A stretch of DNA of 51,270 bases from Alphaproteobacteria bacterium (lineage in GTDB: Bacteria > Pseudomonadota > Alphaproteobacteria > Reyranellales > JAQSWP01): the NCBI GenBank assembly GCA_029266575.1, contig JAQSWP010000006.1, positions 1 to 51,270 on the forward strand. The letters run 5' to 3'. Under the pieces are notes generated by a model. It did not search any database, had not been told where the DNA came from, and was given only the letters and a program-made list of their open reading frames with translations. This document shows, one piece after another, positions 11,094 to 19,634 of this stretch. The position numbers and the translations under genes were made by a program. The stretch's first letter is position 1, and every line of letters starts with the position of its first letter.

Positions 11094-12466
11094 GCCGCGC
11101 GCTTCGAGACCGCCACGAACAGCGCCCGCAGGCATTGGGCCGCCGCGCCCACCGGCCGGCCCGGGCGTTCGATGGGATTCCACGCCATCATGTCGATATG
11201 GGCCCAGGGAATGCGCTTGCCGACGAATTCCTGCAGGAACAATGCTGCCGTCACCGCGCCGCCGAACTCGCTGGAGGCGACGTTGTTCATGTCGGCGACC
11301 TTGCTGTCGAGCAGCTTGCGATAGGGCTGCCACAGCGGCAGCCGCCATAGCGGATCGCGCCAGGCGGTGGCGGCTTCGGCGATCTCCGCCGCCAGCGCGT
11401 CATCGTTGCAGAACAGCGCCGGCACCTCGACACCAAGCGCCACCCGCGCAGCACCAGTGAGAGTGGCGCAGTCGATGATCAGCTTGGGGTTCTCGCTGGC
11501 GGCTTCCGTCAGCGCATCGGCCAGGATCAGCCGGCCTTCGGCATCTGTGTTGCCGATCTCCACCGTGATGCCCTTGCGCGTCTGCAGCACGTCGAGCGGG
11601 CGGAAGGCATTGCCGGACACTGCGTTCTCGACCGCCGGGATTAGCACCCGCAGCCGCAGCTTCAAGCCGGACGCCATCACCATCGCGGCCAGGCCAAGCA
11701 CATGCGCAGCGCCCCCCATGTCCTTCTTCATCAGCAGCATGCCGCCGGCCGGCTTCAGATCGAGCCCCCCGGTGTCGAAACACACGCCCTTGCCGACCAA
11801 GGTGACCTTGGGCGCATCGGCCGGCCCCCAGATCATGTCGATCAGGCACGGTTTGCGCGAAGAGGCGCGGCCCACGGCGTGCACCATGGGGTAGTTCTTC
11901 TTCAAAAGATCGTCGCCCTCGATGACGGTGATCCTGGCGCCGAATTTCTTCGCCAAGGTTTTCGCGGCCGCCGCCAGATCCTGCGGTCCCATGTCGGAGG
12001 CCGGCGTGTTGACCAGATCGCGGGTAAGGAAATTTCCTTCCAGCATCGCCTCGACGCCAAGCCGGTGCGCATTGTCCGGCCACAGCAGCACCGGTGGCCG
12101 GCCCTTGCTGGCGCGATAGCGCGCGAAGCGATAGGACGCCAGACCCCAGCCGAAGGCGGCCATATTGGCCTGTTTGGCCTCTAGTTTCGTATCGGCCAGG
12201 CGATAGGTACCGAACGACAGGCGCGCCGCCAGCACCGCATAGGCGTCGGGATTTTCCCGGTCGGCAATCACCGCCGCCACCTGGCCGATGCCGCCGCGGC
12301 CCGCCGGCAAGGTCGCGACCGCGCCGTCCTCTCCGGTGAAGCCGGTGGCGGCCAGCCATTTGCCGGCGGCGCCAGACTGGCGCTTGCGCCAGGCGGCGAC
12401 TTGGTCGGGCGACAGGATGGAAACGGGAATGGCCGCGCTGGCGCGATTGGCGAAAGGCAGAGGCAC
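11090..12466 (-). CDS. Leucyl aminopeptidase family (M17) protein
   Basis: Cytoplasmic zinc/manganese exopeptidase that removes N-terminal residues from peptides. The M17 signature NTDAEGRLILADAL is present, with other metal-binding stretches VGKGVCFDTGG and MKKDMGGAAHV. The start is taken as GTG at 12466 (product beginning with PLPFANRASAAIP), with AAAGGA nine bases upstream. A longer frame up to about 12589 would add residues unlike the family and run into the GST promoter region. The 458-residue length fits the shorter alphaproteobacterial PepA-like group rather than the roughly 500-residue PepA. It is divergent from the GST gene and convergent with the glycosyltransferase, sharing the four bases CTAA. 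Confidence 0.92.
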   Translation of the reverse strand: MPLPFANRASAAIPVSILSPDQVAAWRKRQSGAAGKWLAATGFTGEDGAVATLPAGRGGIGQVAAVIADRENPDAYAVLAARLSFGTYRLADTKLEAKQANMAAFGWGLASYRFARYRASKGRPPVLLWPDNAHRLGVEAMLEGNFLTRDLVNTPASDMGPQDLAAAAKTLAKKFGARITVIEGDDLLKKNYPMVHAVGRASSRKPCLIDMIWGPADAPKVTLVGKGVCFDTGGLDLKPAGGMLLMKKDMGGAAHVLGLAAMVMASGLKLRLRVLIPAVENAVSGNAFRPLDVLQTRKGITVEIGNTDAEGRLILADALTEAASENPKLIIDCATLTGAARVALGVEVPALFCNDDALAAEIAEAATAWRDPLWRLPLWQPYRKLLDSKVADMNNVASSEFGGAVTAALFLQEFVGKRIPWAHIDMMAWNPIERPGRPVGAAAQCLRALFVAVSKRAA

Positions 12467-12557
12467 GGGCAATGATCCTTTGATATGGTGCGCCCCCGAT
12501 CCTGCCGCCAAACCGGCGGCGGGGAAAGAGCGGCGAGATTTTTTGAAGGATATGGCG

Positions 12558-13235
12558 ATGGATGAGTGGACCATCGTGGTCGGCAACAAGAACTATTCCT
12601 CCTGGTCGCTGCGCGGCTGGCTGATGCTGCGCGCCACCGGCGTACGCTTCCGGGAGGTGGTGGTGCCGCTGGACCAGCCGCAGACGCGCGAGGACATCCT
12701 GCGCTACAGCCCCAGCGCCAGGGTGCCGGCTTTGGTCCATGACGGGCGGGTGATCTGGGATACGCTGGCGATCGGCGAATATCTGGCCGAGACCTTTCCA
12801 CAGGCCCGGTTATGGCCGCAGGACAAAGGCGCGCGCGCCATGGCCCGTTCGCTGTCGGCGGAAATGCATTCGAGCTTCCTCGATTTGCGGCGCGAGCTGC
12901 CGATGAACATCCGCGGCCGTTTCCCGCATCGCGCGCCCGGCGCCCAGGCGGCGGCCGATATCCGCCGCGTCATCGCCATGTGGCGCGAGGCGCGGCTGGC
13001 CTATGGCGAGAAGGCGCAGCCCGACGAGGGCTATCTGTTCGGCCATTTCACCATCGCCGATGCCATGTTCGCGCCGGTCGCCACGCGGCTGCGCACCTAC
13101 GCTGTCGGCATGGACAACGACACGGCGAGCTATGTCGATCGCGTGCTGTCCTATCCGGCGATGATGGAATGGTCGGCAGCGGCGCTGAAGGAAACCTGGC
13201 GCAACGCCAAGTACGAATTCGACCAGGCAAATTAG
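12558..13235 (+). CDS. Glutathione S-transferase family protein
   Basis: Predicted cytoplasmic glutathione-dependent enzyme of 225 residues. The thioredoxin-like N-terminal domain starts with IVVGNKNYSSWSLRGWLML; the SSWS serines are the likely glutathione-activating site. It contains the glutathione-binding stretch ARVPALVHDG and the domain linker SAEMHSSFLDLRRELPMN. A helical C-terminal domain follows with HFTIADAMFAPVATRL. The ATG at 12558 lies seven bases after GAAGGA; the ATG at 12552 is too close to that site. Its stop interlocks with the TAXI gene stop (TTAG). The substrate is unknown. Confidence 0.9.
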   Translation: MDEWTIVVGNKNYSSWSLRGWLMLRATGVRFREVVVPLDQPQTREDILRYSPSARVPALVHDGRVIWDTLAIGEYLAETFPQARLWPQDKGARAMARSLSAEMHSSFLDLRRELPMNIRGRFPHRAPGAQAAADIRRVIAMWREARLAYGEKAQPDEGYLFGHFTIADAMFAPVATRLRTYAVGMDNDTASYVDRVLSYPAMMEWSAAALKETWRNAKYEFDQAN

Positions 13236-14272
13236 CGCACCACGCCGCTCGCTTCCTCGGACCAGCGCGCGGCGCCGATATGCAGGGGAATGGGCGAGCG
13301 CGTCAGTTCTTCCCGTGCGGCGATGGCTGAGCCCTGCGGCAACGCCTGCGCCATGGCTTCCTGGTTGGCCGGCGCTTGCAACGAACGGATCAGGCCGTAG
13401 CCGATCTGCGGCGGTAGGCGCTGGGTCGTCACCCACAGCACCGGCAGCGCCAGGCCACTGGTGCGCCGCCGCCCCTCCGCCAGGTCGCCAATCTCGACTT
13501 CGATCAGATACGGCTGTTGACGTAGTAACGCCTGGACTGCCCCCGTTTCGACCGGCAGCAGGCGCAGCGGCAGGCGCTCGGCGATATCACGGAAGGCCTG
13601 CGGCAGGGTGGGCGCCACCATGATCGCCGCATCGACCTCGCCATGCGCCAACGCCGAAGCAGCGCTATCGGTGCCAAGATGCACCAAGGTGAGATCGCGC
13701 TCGCGCACGCCATGCTGGCCGAGAATGGCGCTGACGATGTGGAAATGCGGATCGTCCAGATCTCCCAAGGCCACCGTCTTGCGACGCAGCCCGGCAATGT
13801 CGGGGATACCGCCACCGGCGCGGACGATAAGAAACACCGTCTTGGTATAGAGCACCGACAGAGCGCGCAGATCGCCCAATGGCTTGCCGGCGAAGCGGCC
13901 GAAACCGTTATAGGCCTGCCACAGCACATCGCCTTCGACGAAAGCGGTTTCATTCTCGCCGGTCGCCAGGCTTTCGATATTGGCGATGGCCGACGCGGTC
14001 GAGCGCGCCTCGCCGACCACACCCGGCGGTCCGCAGATGGCGGAGGCCGGACAAGCCGGCCCGCCGGGCGGGTTGGAGACGATGTTGGCGACGATACCGG
14101 CGGCGGCGAACATCGGCTCGCTCGCCGGCCCGGCCGCGATGCGCAGGGGAATGGGCGTGCCGGCGACTTCCGCTTCCTGGGTGAAGGCGAGGGTCGGCAA
14201 TGCAATGCAGGCACCACACAGCATGGCCACCAGACCATGCCGTCGAAAACCGATTTGCCGCCTCTCGCTCAA
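13232..14272 (-). CDS. TAXI-family TRAP solute-binding protein
   Basis: Periplasmic binding protein of the TAXI class, which normally hands substrate to a fused DctQM-type TRAP permease. The 346-residue product carries conserved family features: RIAAGPASEPMFAAAG at the mature N-terminus, a GPPGVVGEARSTASAIANIESLATGENETAFVEGD region (in parts) and DLRALSVLYTKTVFLIV. Two cysteines flank a loop at PACPASAICG. I chose TTG at 14272 because it supplies a charged n-region (SERRQIGFRRHG) before the hydrophobic core; ATG at 14224 is the alternative and would give a signal peptide without basic residues. No TRAP membrane subunit is in the window, so the partner lies elsewhere. The start is uncertain, the family assignment is not. 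Confidence 0.85.
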   Translation of the reverse strand: MSERRQIGFRRHGLVAMLCGACIALPTLAFTQEAEVAGTPIPLRIAAGPASEPMFAAAGIVANIVSNPPGGPACPASAICGPPGVVGEARSTASAIANIESLATGENETAFVEGDVLWQAYNGFGRFAGKPLGDLRALSVLYTKTVFLIVRAGGGIPDIAGLRRKTVALGDLDDPHFHIVSAILGQHGVRERDLTLVHLGTDSAASALAHGEVDAAIMVAPTLPQAFRDIAERLPLRLLPVETGAVQALLRQQPYLIEVEIGDLAEGRRRTSGLALPVLWVTTQRLPPQIGYGLIRSLQAPANQEAMAQALPQGSAIAAREELTRSPIPLHIGAARWSEEASGVVR

Positions 14273-14415
14273 CTTGCCGATCCAGTGCAAACTACTCGCC
14301 TGCGCAACGCCCAAGCTTACGCCCGGTGCCCGCCGGCCGAAATCGTTTCCGATTTGCCCCAGCAAAACCAATCCGCGCGTCGCGCTTATGGCTCGATTGC
14401 GGCATAATGGCGGCT

Positions 14416-14459
14416 CGCTTCGTGGAAACGAAGGCGCAAGTTCCCTCTGGGGGAGGAAC
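14416..14459 (+). promoter_or_regulatory. Structured 5' leader that pairs with the ribosome-binding site
   Basis: Two adjacent hairpins precede the membrane-protein gene. The first is CTTCGT-GGAA-ACGAAG (14418-14433), with a GNRA-type tetraloop and a two-base extension past a bulge. The second (14440-14459) pairs GTTCC and TC with GA and GGAAC across a bulged C, burying the purine-rich GGGGGAGGAA that should be the Shine-Dalgarno of the ATG at 14469. A role in translational control is inference. Confidence 0.4.
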
Positions 14460-14468
14460 GGTGCGGCC

Positions 14469-15293
14469 ATGACGATGGCGTGGTGGCAGTTCGGCGCCAT
14501 AGCGGCGCTGATCCTGGGATTGGCATATCTGGCGGCGGTCCTGCGGGGCCGCGGCAGCACGACGCTTTTTCTGTTGCTGGCGCTGGTTGCCGGCGCGCTG
14601 ACCTGGGTTTCGATCGGGCTGATGCTGGGCGGCATCGCGCCGGGCCGCACCGGCCTGATGCTGCCCGCCGATACCGGCCTGGTGCCGCCGCAAAACGAGG
14701 CGCTGCGGCAGGAGCGCGTGCTGTACGAGATGCTGAGCGAACGCCATCCCGAAGCGGCGCCAAGGATCGCCGAGATCGAAAAACTGCGCACCAGCGGCGC
14801 CGATGCCGGCATGCGCCGGGCCCGGCTGACCCTGCTGGCAAGTTACCTGCCGGTCTATGCGCCGCGCGCTTCCGACAGCAGCATTCGCGCCTTTGCCGCT
14901 CTGGCGGTGGAGAATTTGCAAGGCCTGCTGGGTCGCGATGCCATGCTGTGCCGGGAAATCGCTGCCGGCCGGCATGCGGCGATGACCGAGAATCTCAACC
15001 AGCGCGCCGCGCTCGCTTTGATCGACGTGCTGAGCAGCGCCATGGTGCAGCCGCAAACCCCGCCCGATGCCGGCGAGGCGATCATGCTGCGCCGGCAGGT
15101 GATCGACGCGATCTACGAGAAACCCGACCCGGCGCTGGTCGAGCGCCGCCTGCTGGCGCGCTCGGCGGAAGCGCCGCCGGAAGCCTATTGCCGCACCTTC
15201 ATCCGTGTTTTCCAGGAAATCCTGACGCTGCCGCCCGAGCAAAGCAGCAAGGTGCTGCGTCTGTACTACGGCCAGGAAGGCGAACGTGGCTGA
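14469..15293 (+). CDS. Two-helix inner-membrane protein of unknown function
   Basis: A 274-residue protein that I do not recognise. Two membrane helices lie near the N-terminus (about residues 6-24 and 32-56), separated by a short basic turn (RGRGS). A soluble alpha-helical region of about 215 residues follows, with several Arg/Glu-rich helices and conserved-looking cysteines at AMLCREI and EAYCRTF. The ATG at 14469 follows GGAGGAA after about ten bases. The end overlaps the DUF924 gene by eight bases, so the two are translated together. No catalytic motif is evident. Confidence 0.7.
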   Translation: MTMAWWQFGAIAALILGLAYLAAVLRGRGSTTLFLLLALVAGALTWVSIGLMLGGIAPGRTGLMLPADTGLVPPQNEALRQERVLYEMLSERHPEAAPRIAEIEKLRTSGADAGMRRARLTLLASYLPVYAPRASDSSIRAFAALAVENLQGLLGRDAMLCREIAAGRHAAMTENLNQRAALALIDVLSSAMVQPQTPPDAGEAIMLRRQVIDAIYEKPDPALVERRLLARSAEAPPEAYCRTFIRVFQEILTLPPEQSSKVLRLYYGQEGERG

Positions 15294-15855
15294 CGAGCGG
15301 GCCCGGCGCATTCTCGAATTCTGGTTCGGTTCGGCCGACCTGACGCAAACCGTCGAGCATCGCGACACATGGTTCAAGCGCGACGACGCCTTCGACCAGC
15401 AAATACGCCAGTTTTTTGCCGACGACGTCGAGCGGGCCTTGCGCGGCGAACTGGATTCCATGGCCGCCGATGCAGCCGGCACATTGGCGCTATTGCTGCT
15501 GCTGGATCAGTTCCCGCGCAATCTCTTTCGCGGCACGGCCAAGGCGTTTTCAGGCGACGGGCGGGCCATGAAGATCGCCAATGCCGCCATCGCACGCGGT
15601 TTCGAGGCGGCGATGAGCCAGCGTCACCGGGTCTTCCTCTATCTGCCGTTCCAGCACAGCGAGGCGATGCGCGATCAGGAGCGCTCCGTCCTGCTCTTCG
15701 CCACCTTGGACGACGAGCGCGGCTACGATTTTGCCGTACGCCATCTTGAGATCATCACCCGGTTCGGGCGCTATCCCCACCGCAATGCGGCTCTGGGCCG
15801 ACAAAGCACGGCGGAGGAAATCGAGTTCCTCAAGACGCCCGGCTCTTCGTTCTAA
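15286..15855 (+). CDS. DUF924 family protein
   Basis: A 189-residue protein of the DUF924 (PF06041) family, a TPR-like all-helical protein of unknown role found widely in proteobacteria. Recognisable segments are [10 protein letters not shown] at the N-terminus, [23 protein letters not shown] in the middle (seen in parts), [10 protein letters not shown], and the C-terminal [13 protein letters not shown]. It begins with GTG at 15286 inside the end of the membrane-protein gene, with AGGAAGG just upstream. Its stop interlocks with the stop of the convergent macrodomain gene (CTAA). Confidence 0.88.
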   Translation: MADERARRILEFWFGSADLTQTVEHRDTWFKRDDAFDQQIRQFFADDVERALRGELDSMAADAAGTLALLLLLDQFPRNLFRGTAKAFSGDGRAMKIANAAIARGFEAAMSQRHRVFLYLPFQHSEAMRDQERSVLLFATLDDERGYDFAVRHLEIITRFGRYPHRNAALGRQSTAEEIEFLKTPGSSF

Positions 15856-16367
15856 CCGAGTTCGGCCAATACGCGCCGGTAAAGCGCTGCCGCCTCCGCG
15901 CTGAACGCCACCATCAATATCTGCTTCGGCTGATCTTCCGCCTCCTCCCAGCGCCGCACCTCGGCGAAGGCGATGCTGGCGGCCTGTTCCATCGGATAGC
16001 CATAGACGCCGGTGCTGATGCCGGGAAAGGCGATCGAGTGCAGCCCTGCCTCGCGCGCCAGAAGCAGTGAATTGCGATAGCAGGAAGCGAGCAACTCGGC
16101 CTCGCCGGTCTGGCCACCGCGCCAGACCGGTCCAACCGTGTGGATGACGTGCTTCGCCTTGAGCCGATAGCCGCCGGTGATGCGTGCTTCACCCGTCGGG
16201 CAACCGTCGATCATGCGGCATTCCGCCAGCAGGCCGGGCCCCGCGGCACGATGGATGGCGCCGTCGACGCCGCCGCCGCCCAATAGCGAGGCGTTGGCGG
16301 CGTTGACGATGGCATCGACCGTGAGCGCGGTGATGTCGCCCTGCACGATCTCGATGCGAGATGTCAT
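15852..16367 (-). CDS. Macrodomain ADP-ribosyl hydrolase (YmdB/MacroD type)
   Basis: A 171-residue single macrodomain, expected to hydrolyse O-acetyl-ADP-ribose or remove ADP-ribose from proteins. The MacroD-type active-site stretch is intact: [23 protein letters not shown] around residues 17-39 (in parts), then the second ligand loop [12 protein letters not shown] near residue 115. The ATG overlaps the stop of the alpha-E gene by four bases (ATGA), so it is translationally coupled to the ATP-grasp/alpha-E pair and should be expressed with it. The catalytic class is confident; the substrate in this context is unknown. Confidence 0.92.
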   Translation of the reverse strand: MTSRIEIVQGDITALTVDAIVNAANASLLGGGGVDGAIHRAAGPGLLAECRMIDGCPTGEARITGGYRLKAKHVIHTVGPVWRGGQTGEAELLASCYRNSLLLAREAGLHSIAFPGISTGVYGYPMEQAASIAFAEVRRWEEAEDQPKQILMVAFSAEAAALYRRVLAELG

Positions 16368-17317
16368 TGATGCTCGTGCAGCATGAAATCGCGGGCGATG
16401 CCGCTGGAGAGCTGGATGACGTTTTCGACGAACTCGGTGAGATATTCGTGCAGGCCCTGGGTGAAAATATCCTCGATGCGGCCATAACGCAGGCGCCACT
16501 GCATCTCCTGCGCCAGGCGGGCCGAGGGGTAGTCGCGGAGGTAAAGCTCGCGCAGGGCGGTGAGGATTTCCGTGATCTCGGCGAAGCAGGCCGACATCGA
16601 GCGCGGCATGTCGGCGCGCAGGATGAGCAACTCGGCCACGCGCATGGGCTTGATTACGTCGCGATAGATAGCGCGATAGGCGCGGAAGGCCGATACCGAG
16701 CGCAGCAGCGCGCCCCATTGGTAATAATCCAGCGCGCCGCCGACATCCTCCGGATTGGGCAGCAGCACGTGATACTTCACGTCCAGAAGCCGGGCGGTGG
16801 AATCGGCGCGCTCCAGGAAGGTGCCGAGGCGGACGAAACGGAACGCCTCGTCGCGCTGCATGGTGCCGTAGGTGACGCCGCGGAACAGGTGCGAGCGTTC
16901 CTTGACCCAGTCGAAGAAGGTCCGCGGCCCCATGGCCTCGATCTTGCCGTAGGTCATGTCGCGCACTTCGAGCCAAGTGGCGTTCATGCTCTCCCACATC
17001 TCGGTGGTGATCTGCACCCGCATGGCGCGGCAGTTCTCGCGCGCCGCCGCCATGCTGGAATAGATGCTGGAGGGGAAATCACGGTCCAGCGCCAGATGCT
17101 CCATCACGTTGCGCGGCGTGACCGGCAGGCCCTTGGCGTCGAACGCCTTGTCGGCGCCGGCGATGATCAGCGCCGGCTGCCACAAGGTGCGCTGGCCGTC
17201 GACGCCCACCGGCAGCAGCGACATGCGATAGGACACGTCGAGAATGCGGGCCATGTTCTCCGCCCGCTCGATGTAGCGCGCCATCCAGTAGAGATTGTCC
17301 GCCGCCCGCGCCAGCAC
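16364..17317 (-). CDS. Alpha-E domain protein
   Basis: A 317-residue all-helical protein of the alpha-E family (PF04168), usually encoded next to a circularly permuted ATP-grasp protein in predicted peptide-ligase systems. The conserved start [25 protein letters not shown] is clear when read in halves, as are the internal [21 protein letters not shown] and the helix with [19 protein letters not shown]. The start is GTG at 17317, two bases after the ATP-grasp stop. The family's biochemical role is not established; it probably acts with the ligase. It is followed, with a four-base overlap, by the macrodomain gene rather than by the transglutaminase-like gene often found at this position. Confidence 0.88.
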   Translation of the reverse strand: MLARAADNLYWMARYIERAENMARILDVSYRMSLLPVGVDGQRTLWQPALIIAGADKAFDAKGLPVTPRNVMEHLALDRDFPSSIYSSMAAARENCRAMRVQITTEMWESMNATWLEVRDMTYGKIEAMGPRTFFDWVKERSHLFRGVTYGTMQRDEAFRFVRLGTFLERADSTARLLDVKYHVLLPNPEDVGGALDYYQWGALLRSVSAFRAYRAIYRDVIKPMRVAELLILRADMPRSMSACFAEITEILTALRELYLRDYPSARLAQEMQWRLRYGRIEDIFTQGLHEYLTEFVENVIQLSSGIARDFMLHEHQ

Positions 17318-17319
17318 GA

Positions 17320-18780
17320 TCAGACCTCCAGAACCCAGGTGTCCTTGGTGCCGCCGCCTTGGCTGGAATTGACCACCAGCGAGCCTTCGCGCAGCGCCAC
17401 CCGGGTAAGCCCGCCCGGCACCAGCCGGATCTTGTCGGCGCCCATCAGGCAGAACGGCCGCAGATCGACATGGCGCGGCGCCACGCCTTCGTTGACGAAG
17501 GTTGGGCAGGTCGACAGCGCCAGGGTCGGCTGGGCGATGAAGCCGGACGGATCGGACAGCACGCGGGCGCGATAGGCTTCGATCTCGGCTTTGGAAGCGC
17601 GCGGGCCGACCAGCATGCCGTAGCCGCCCGAGCCGTGGACTTCCTTGACCACCAGTTCGGACAGATGCTCGAGCACGTATTTCAAATCGTCCGCCTTGCG
17701 CAGCGCATAGGTCGGCACGTTGTTGAGGATCGGCTCCTCGCCGAGATAGAAGCGCACCATCTCCGGCACGAAGACGTAGATCGCCTTGTCGTCGGCGATG
17801 CCGGTGCCGATCGCATTGGCCAGCGCCACGTTGCCGGCGCGATAGGCTTTCACCAGACCCGGCACGCCCAGCGCCGAATCGGCGCGGAACACCTGAGGAT
17901 CGAGGAAATCGTCGTCGATGCGGCGATAGATGACGTCGACGCGGCGCAGGCCGGCGGCGGTGCGCATGAAAACCTGATCGTCGCGCGCCACCAGATCCTG
18001 GCCTTCGACCAGTTCGACGCCCATCTGCTCGGCCAGGAACACATGCTCGAAATAGGCCGAGTTGTAGGAGCCCGGCGTCAGCAGCACCACGGTGGGATCG
18101 CTGCCGGCCCGCGCCGGCGCCACCGAGCGCAGGGTCTGCAGCAACTCGTCGGGATAATGCGCCACCGGCGAAACCCGGTTCTGCGCGAACAGCTCGGGGA
18201 ACAGCCGCATCATGATCTCGCGGTTTTCCAGCATGTAGGAAACGCCGGACGGCGTGCGCAGATTGTCCTCCAGCACGTAGAACTCGTGCTCGTTGGTGCG
18301 CACCACGTCGATGCCGGCGATATGCGTATAGACGCGGCTCGGCAGATCGATGCCCACCATCTCGGGCCGGAAGAACGGGTTCTTCAGCACCAAGTCCGAC
18401 GGCATGCGGCCGGCCTTGAGGATCTCCTGGTCGTGATAGATGTCGTGCAGGAAGGCGTTCAGCGCCCTGACCCTCTGGATCAATCCCTTGGCCAGCGATT
18501 CCCATTCCTGCGAGGCCAGCACGCGGGGAATGATGTCGAACGGGATTAGCCGCTCGCGATCGCCGCCCTCGCTATAGACGGCGAAGGTGATGCCCAGCCG
18601 ACGGAACAGCGCATCGGCCTCCTGCCGCTTGCGCAGGAAGATCTCGTTCGGGGTGTATTGCAGCCAGGCGGTGAGATCGCGATAGGCGGCGCGCACGCCA
18701 TTGTCCTGCAGGCGCATCTCGTCGAAGGCCAGCCCACTCCCGCTCTGCTGTTGCTGCTGTTGCAAACCCGCCCGCCCCAA
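17320..18780 (-). CDS. Circularly permuted ATP-grasp protein
   Basis: Predicted ATP-dependent carboxylate-amine ligase of the circularly permuted ATP-grasp type 2 family, about 486 residues. Landmarks are FDEMRLQDNGVRAAYRDL near the N-terminus, FFRPEMVGIDLPSRVYTHIAGIDVVRT (in parts), YVLEDNLRTPSGVSYMLENR, LLTPGSYNSAYFEHVFLA and VVKEVHGSGGYGMLVGP. The last resembles the Lys and glycine-rich ATP-binding strand. The start is uncertain: homologs begin before FDEM, the only in-frame candidates are TTG codons at 18780 and 18765, and a six-glutamine tract from a CAR repeat sits between them and the family core. It lies two bases upstream of the alpha-E gene, the usual partner. Confidence 0.87.
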   Translation of the reverse strand: MGRAGLQQQQQQSGSGLAFDEMRLQDNGVRAAYRDLTAWLQYTPNEIFLRKRQEADALFRRLGITFAVYSEGGDRERLIPFDIIPRVLASQEWESLAKGLIQRVRALNAFLHDIYHDQEILKAGRMPSDLVLKNPFFRPEMVGIDLPSRVYTHIAGIDVVRTNEHEFYVLEDNLRTPSGVSYMLENREIMMRLFPELFAQNRVSPVAHYPDELLQTLRSVAPARAGSDPTVVLLTPGSYNSAYFEHVFLAEQMGVELVEGQDLVARDDQVFMRTAAGLRRVDVIYRRIDDDFLDPQVFRADSALGVPGLVKAYRAGNVALANAIGTGIADDKAIYVFVPEMVRFYLGEEPILNNVPTYALRKADDLKYVLEHLSELVVKEVHGSGGYGMLVGPRASKAEIEAYRARVLSDPSGFIAQPTLALSTCPTFVNEGVAPRHVDLRPFCLMGADKIRLVPGGLTRVALREGSLVVNSSQGGGTKDTWVLEV

Positions 18781-18865
18781 TGCCTTGACCGTCTGGAAAA
18801 ACGCAAGGATCGTGCCATGCCGGTCCGCGCTTCCATTGCGCCATCTTGGTCAATGCGCGCGCCAA

Positions 18866-18893
18866 AAGCAAAACGGCGGGAGAGCCTCCCGCC
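18866..18893 (-). terminator. Rho-independent terminator after the YcbK-type gene
   Basis: On the minus strand an eight-base-pair stem GGCGGGAG/CTCCCGCC (18875-18882 with 18886-18893) and a three-base loop are followed by GTTTTGCTTTT. It lies 27 bases after the stop at 18920 and separates that gene from the ATP-grasp operon. Confidence 0.85.
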
Positions 18894-18919
18894 GTCCCGT
18901 CAAAACCTGTTCGACCGTC

Positions 18920-19486
18920 CTACCAGCGGCGGACCGGGCCGACATCGACATGGACGAAATTGCCGCGCGGATAGTAGCCAACGCCGCCGCCGGCCAGTTG
19001 CAGGGCCGCGCCGCGCACCTGATTGAGGCCGCGGCCGGGAATGCGCAGATCGAGCGCCATGCCGTCGATATGGTAGCTGTGCTTGGCAACGCCGCGCGAT
19101 TTGGCGGCCAGCTCGTCATTGGTTTCCTGCGAGCGGAAGGCGGAGACCACGTGCACCGGGTTGGCGGTGTTCAGCTTTTGCTGCAGGCGGACCACCAGAT
19201 CGAGCAGTTCGGGGCTGATGTCATGAACTTCGCCGTTGCGCCCATCGCGCAGGGCCTGGCTGATCTCGTTCAGCGCGGCGGAAATGTACTGGCCGTTTTC
19301 CCAGTACAGGAACTTTCCGCTGTCGCCGGTGTTCAGGTTCACAAGTGCCAGGGTGCGAGTGCTGGCCGCAGTGGCTTTTCCGGTGATGGCCGGGGCGGCC
19401 ATGAGAGGCGTTGAGCTCAGTGCCAAAGCACCAGCAGCGGAGAACGAAAGAAAGGCACGACGGCCAAGGGTGTTACCTTTGGTCAT
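18920..19486 (-). CDS. YcbK/DUF882 family peptidoglycan peptidase, Tat-exported
   Basis: A 188-residue M15-type zinc metallopeptidase relative of E. coli YcbK/MepK, expected to cut peptidoglycan cross-links in the periplasm. The N-terminus has a twin-arginine signal (GRRAFLSFSAAG from residue 8) ending around LMAAP. The zinc site is visible as HxxxGxAxD (His139 to Asp146 in SYHIDGMALDL) and the C-terminal His179 in NFVHVD. The substrate loop SAFRSQETN is also conserved. The ATG at 19486 is preceded by TTGGGGATTC. It lies next to an L,D-transpeptidase gene on the same strand, consistent with cell-wall remodelling, but a gap of about 150 bases makes a shared transcript uncertain. Confidence 0.9.
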   Translation of the reverse strand: MTKGNTLGRRAFLSFSAAGALALSSTPLMAAPAITGKATAASTRTLALVNLNTGDSGKFLYWENGQYISAALNEISQALRDGRNGEVHDISPELLDLVVRLQQKLNTANPVHVVSAFRSQETNDELAAKSRGVAKHSYHIDGMALDLRIPGRGLNQVRGAALQLAGGGVGYYPRGNFVHVDVGPVRRW

Positions 19487-19634
19487 GAATCCCCAATGAA
19501 ATCCAGTTCGTTGTCGTGAGGGCCTTATTGTTTGGCCCGGCTCATAGCCTTGCTTAGCACTCGTCGCGCCAAGCCGACAACGGTAAATTTCACGAAGAAT
19601 TACAGATTGTTACGGTAGTGTGATCCCTGAAGGA

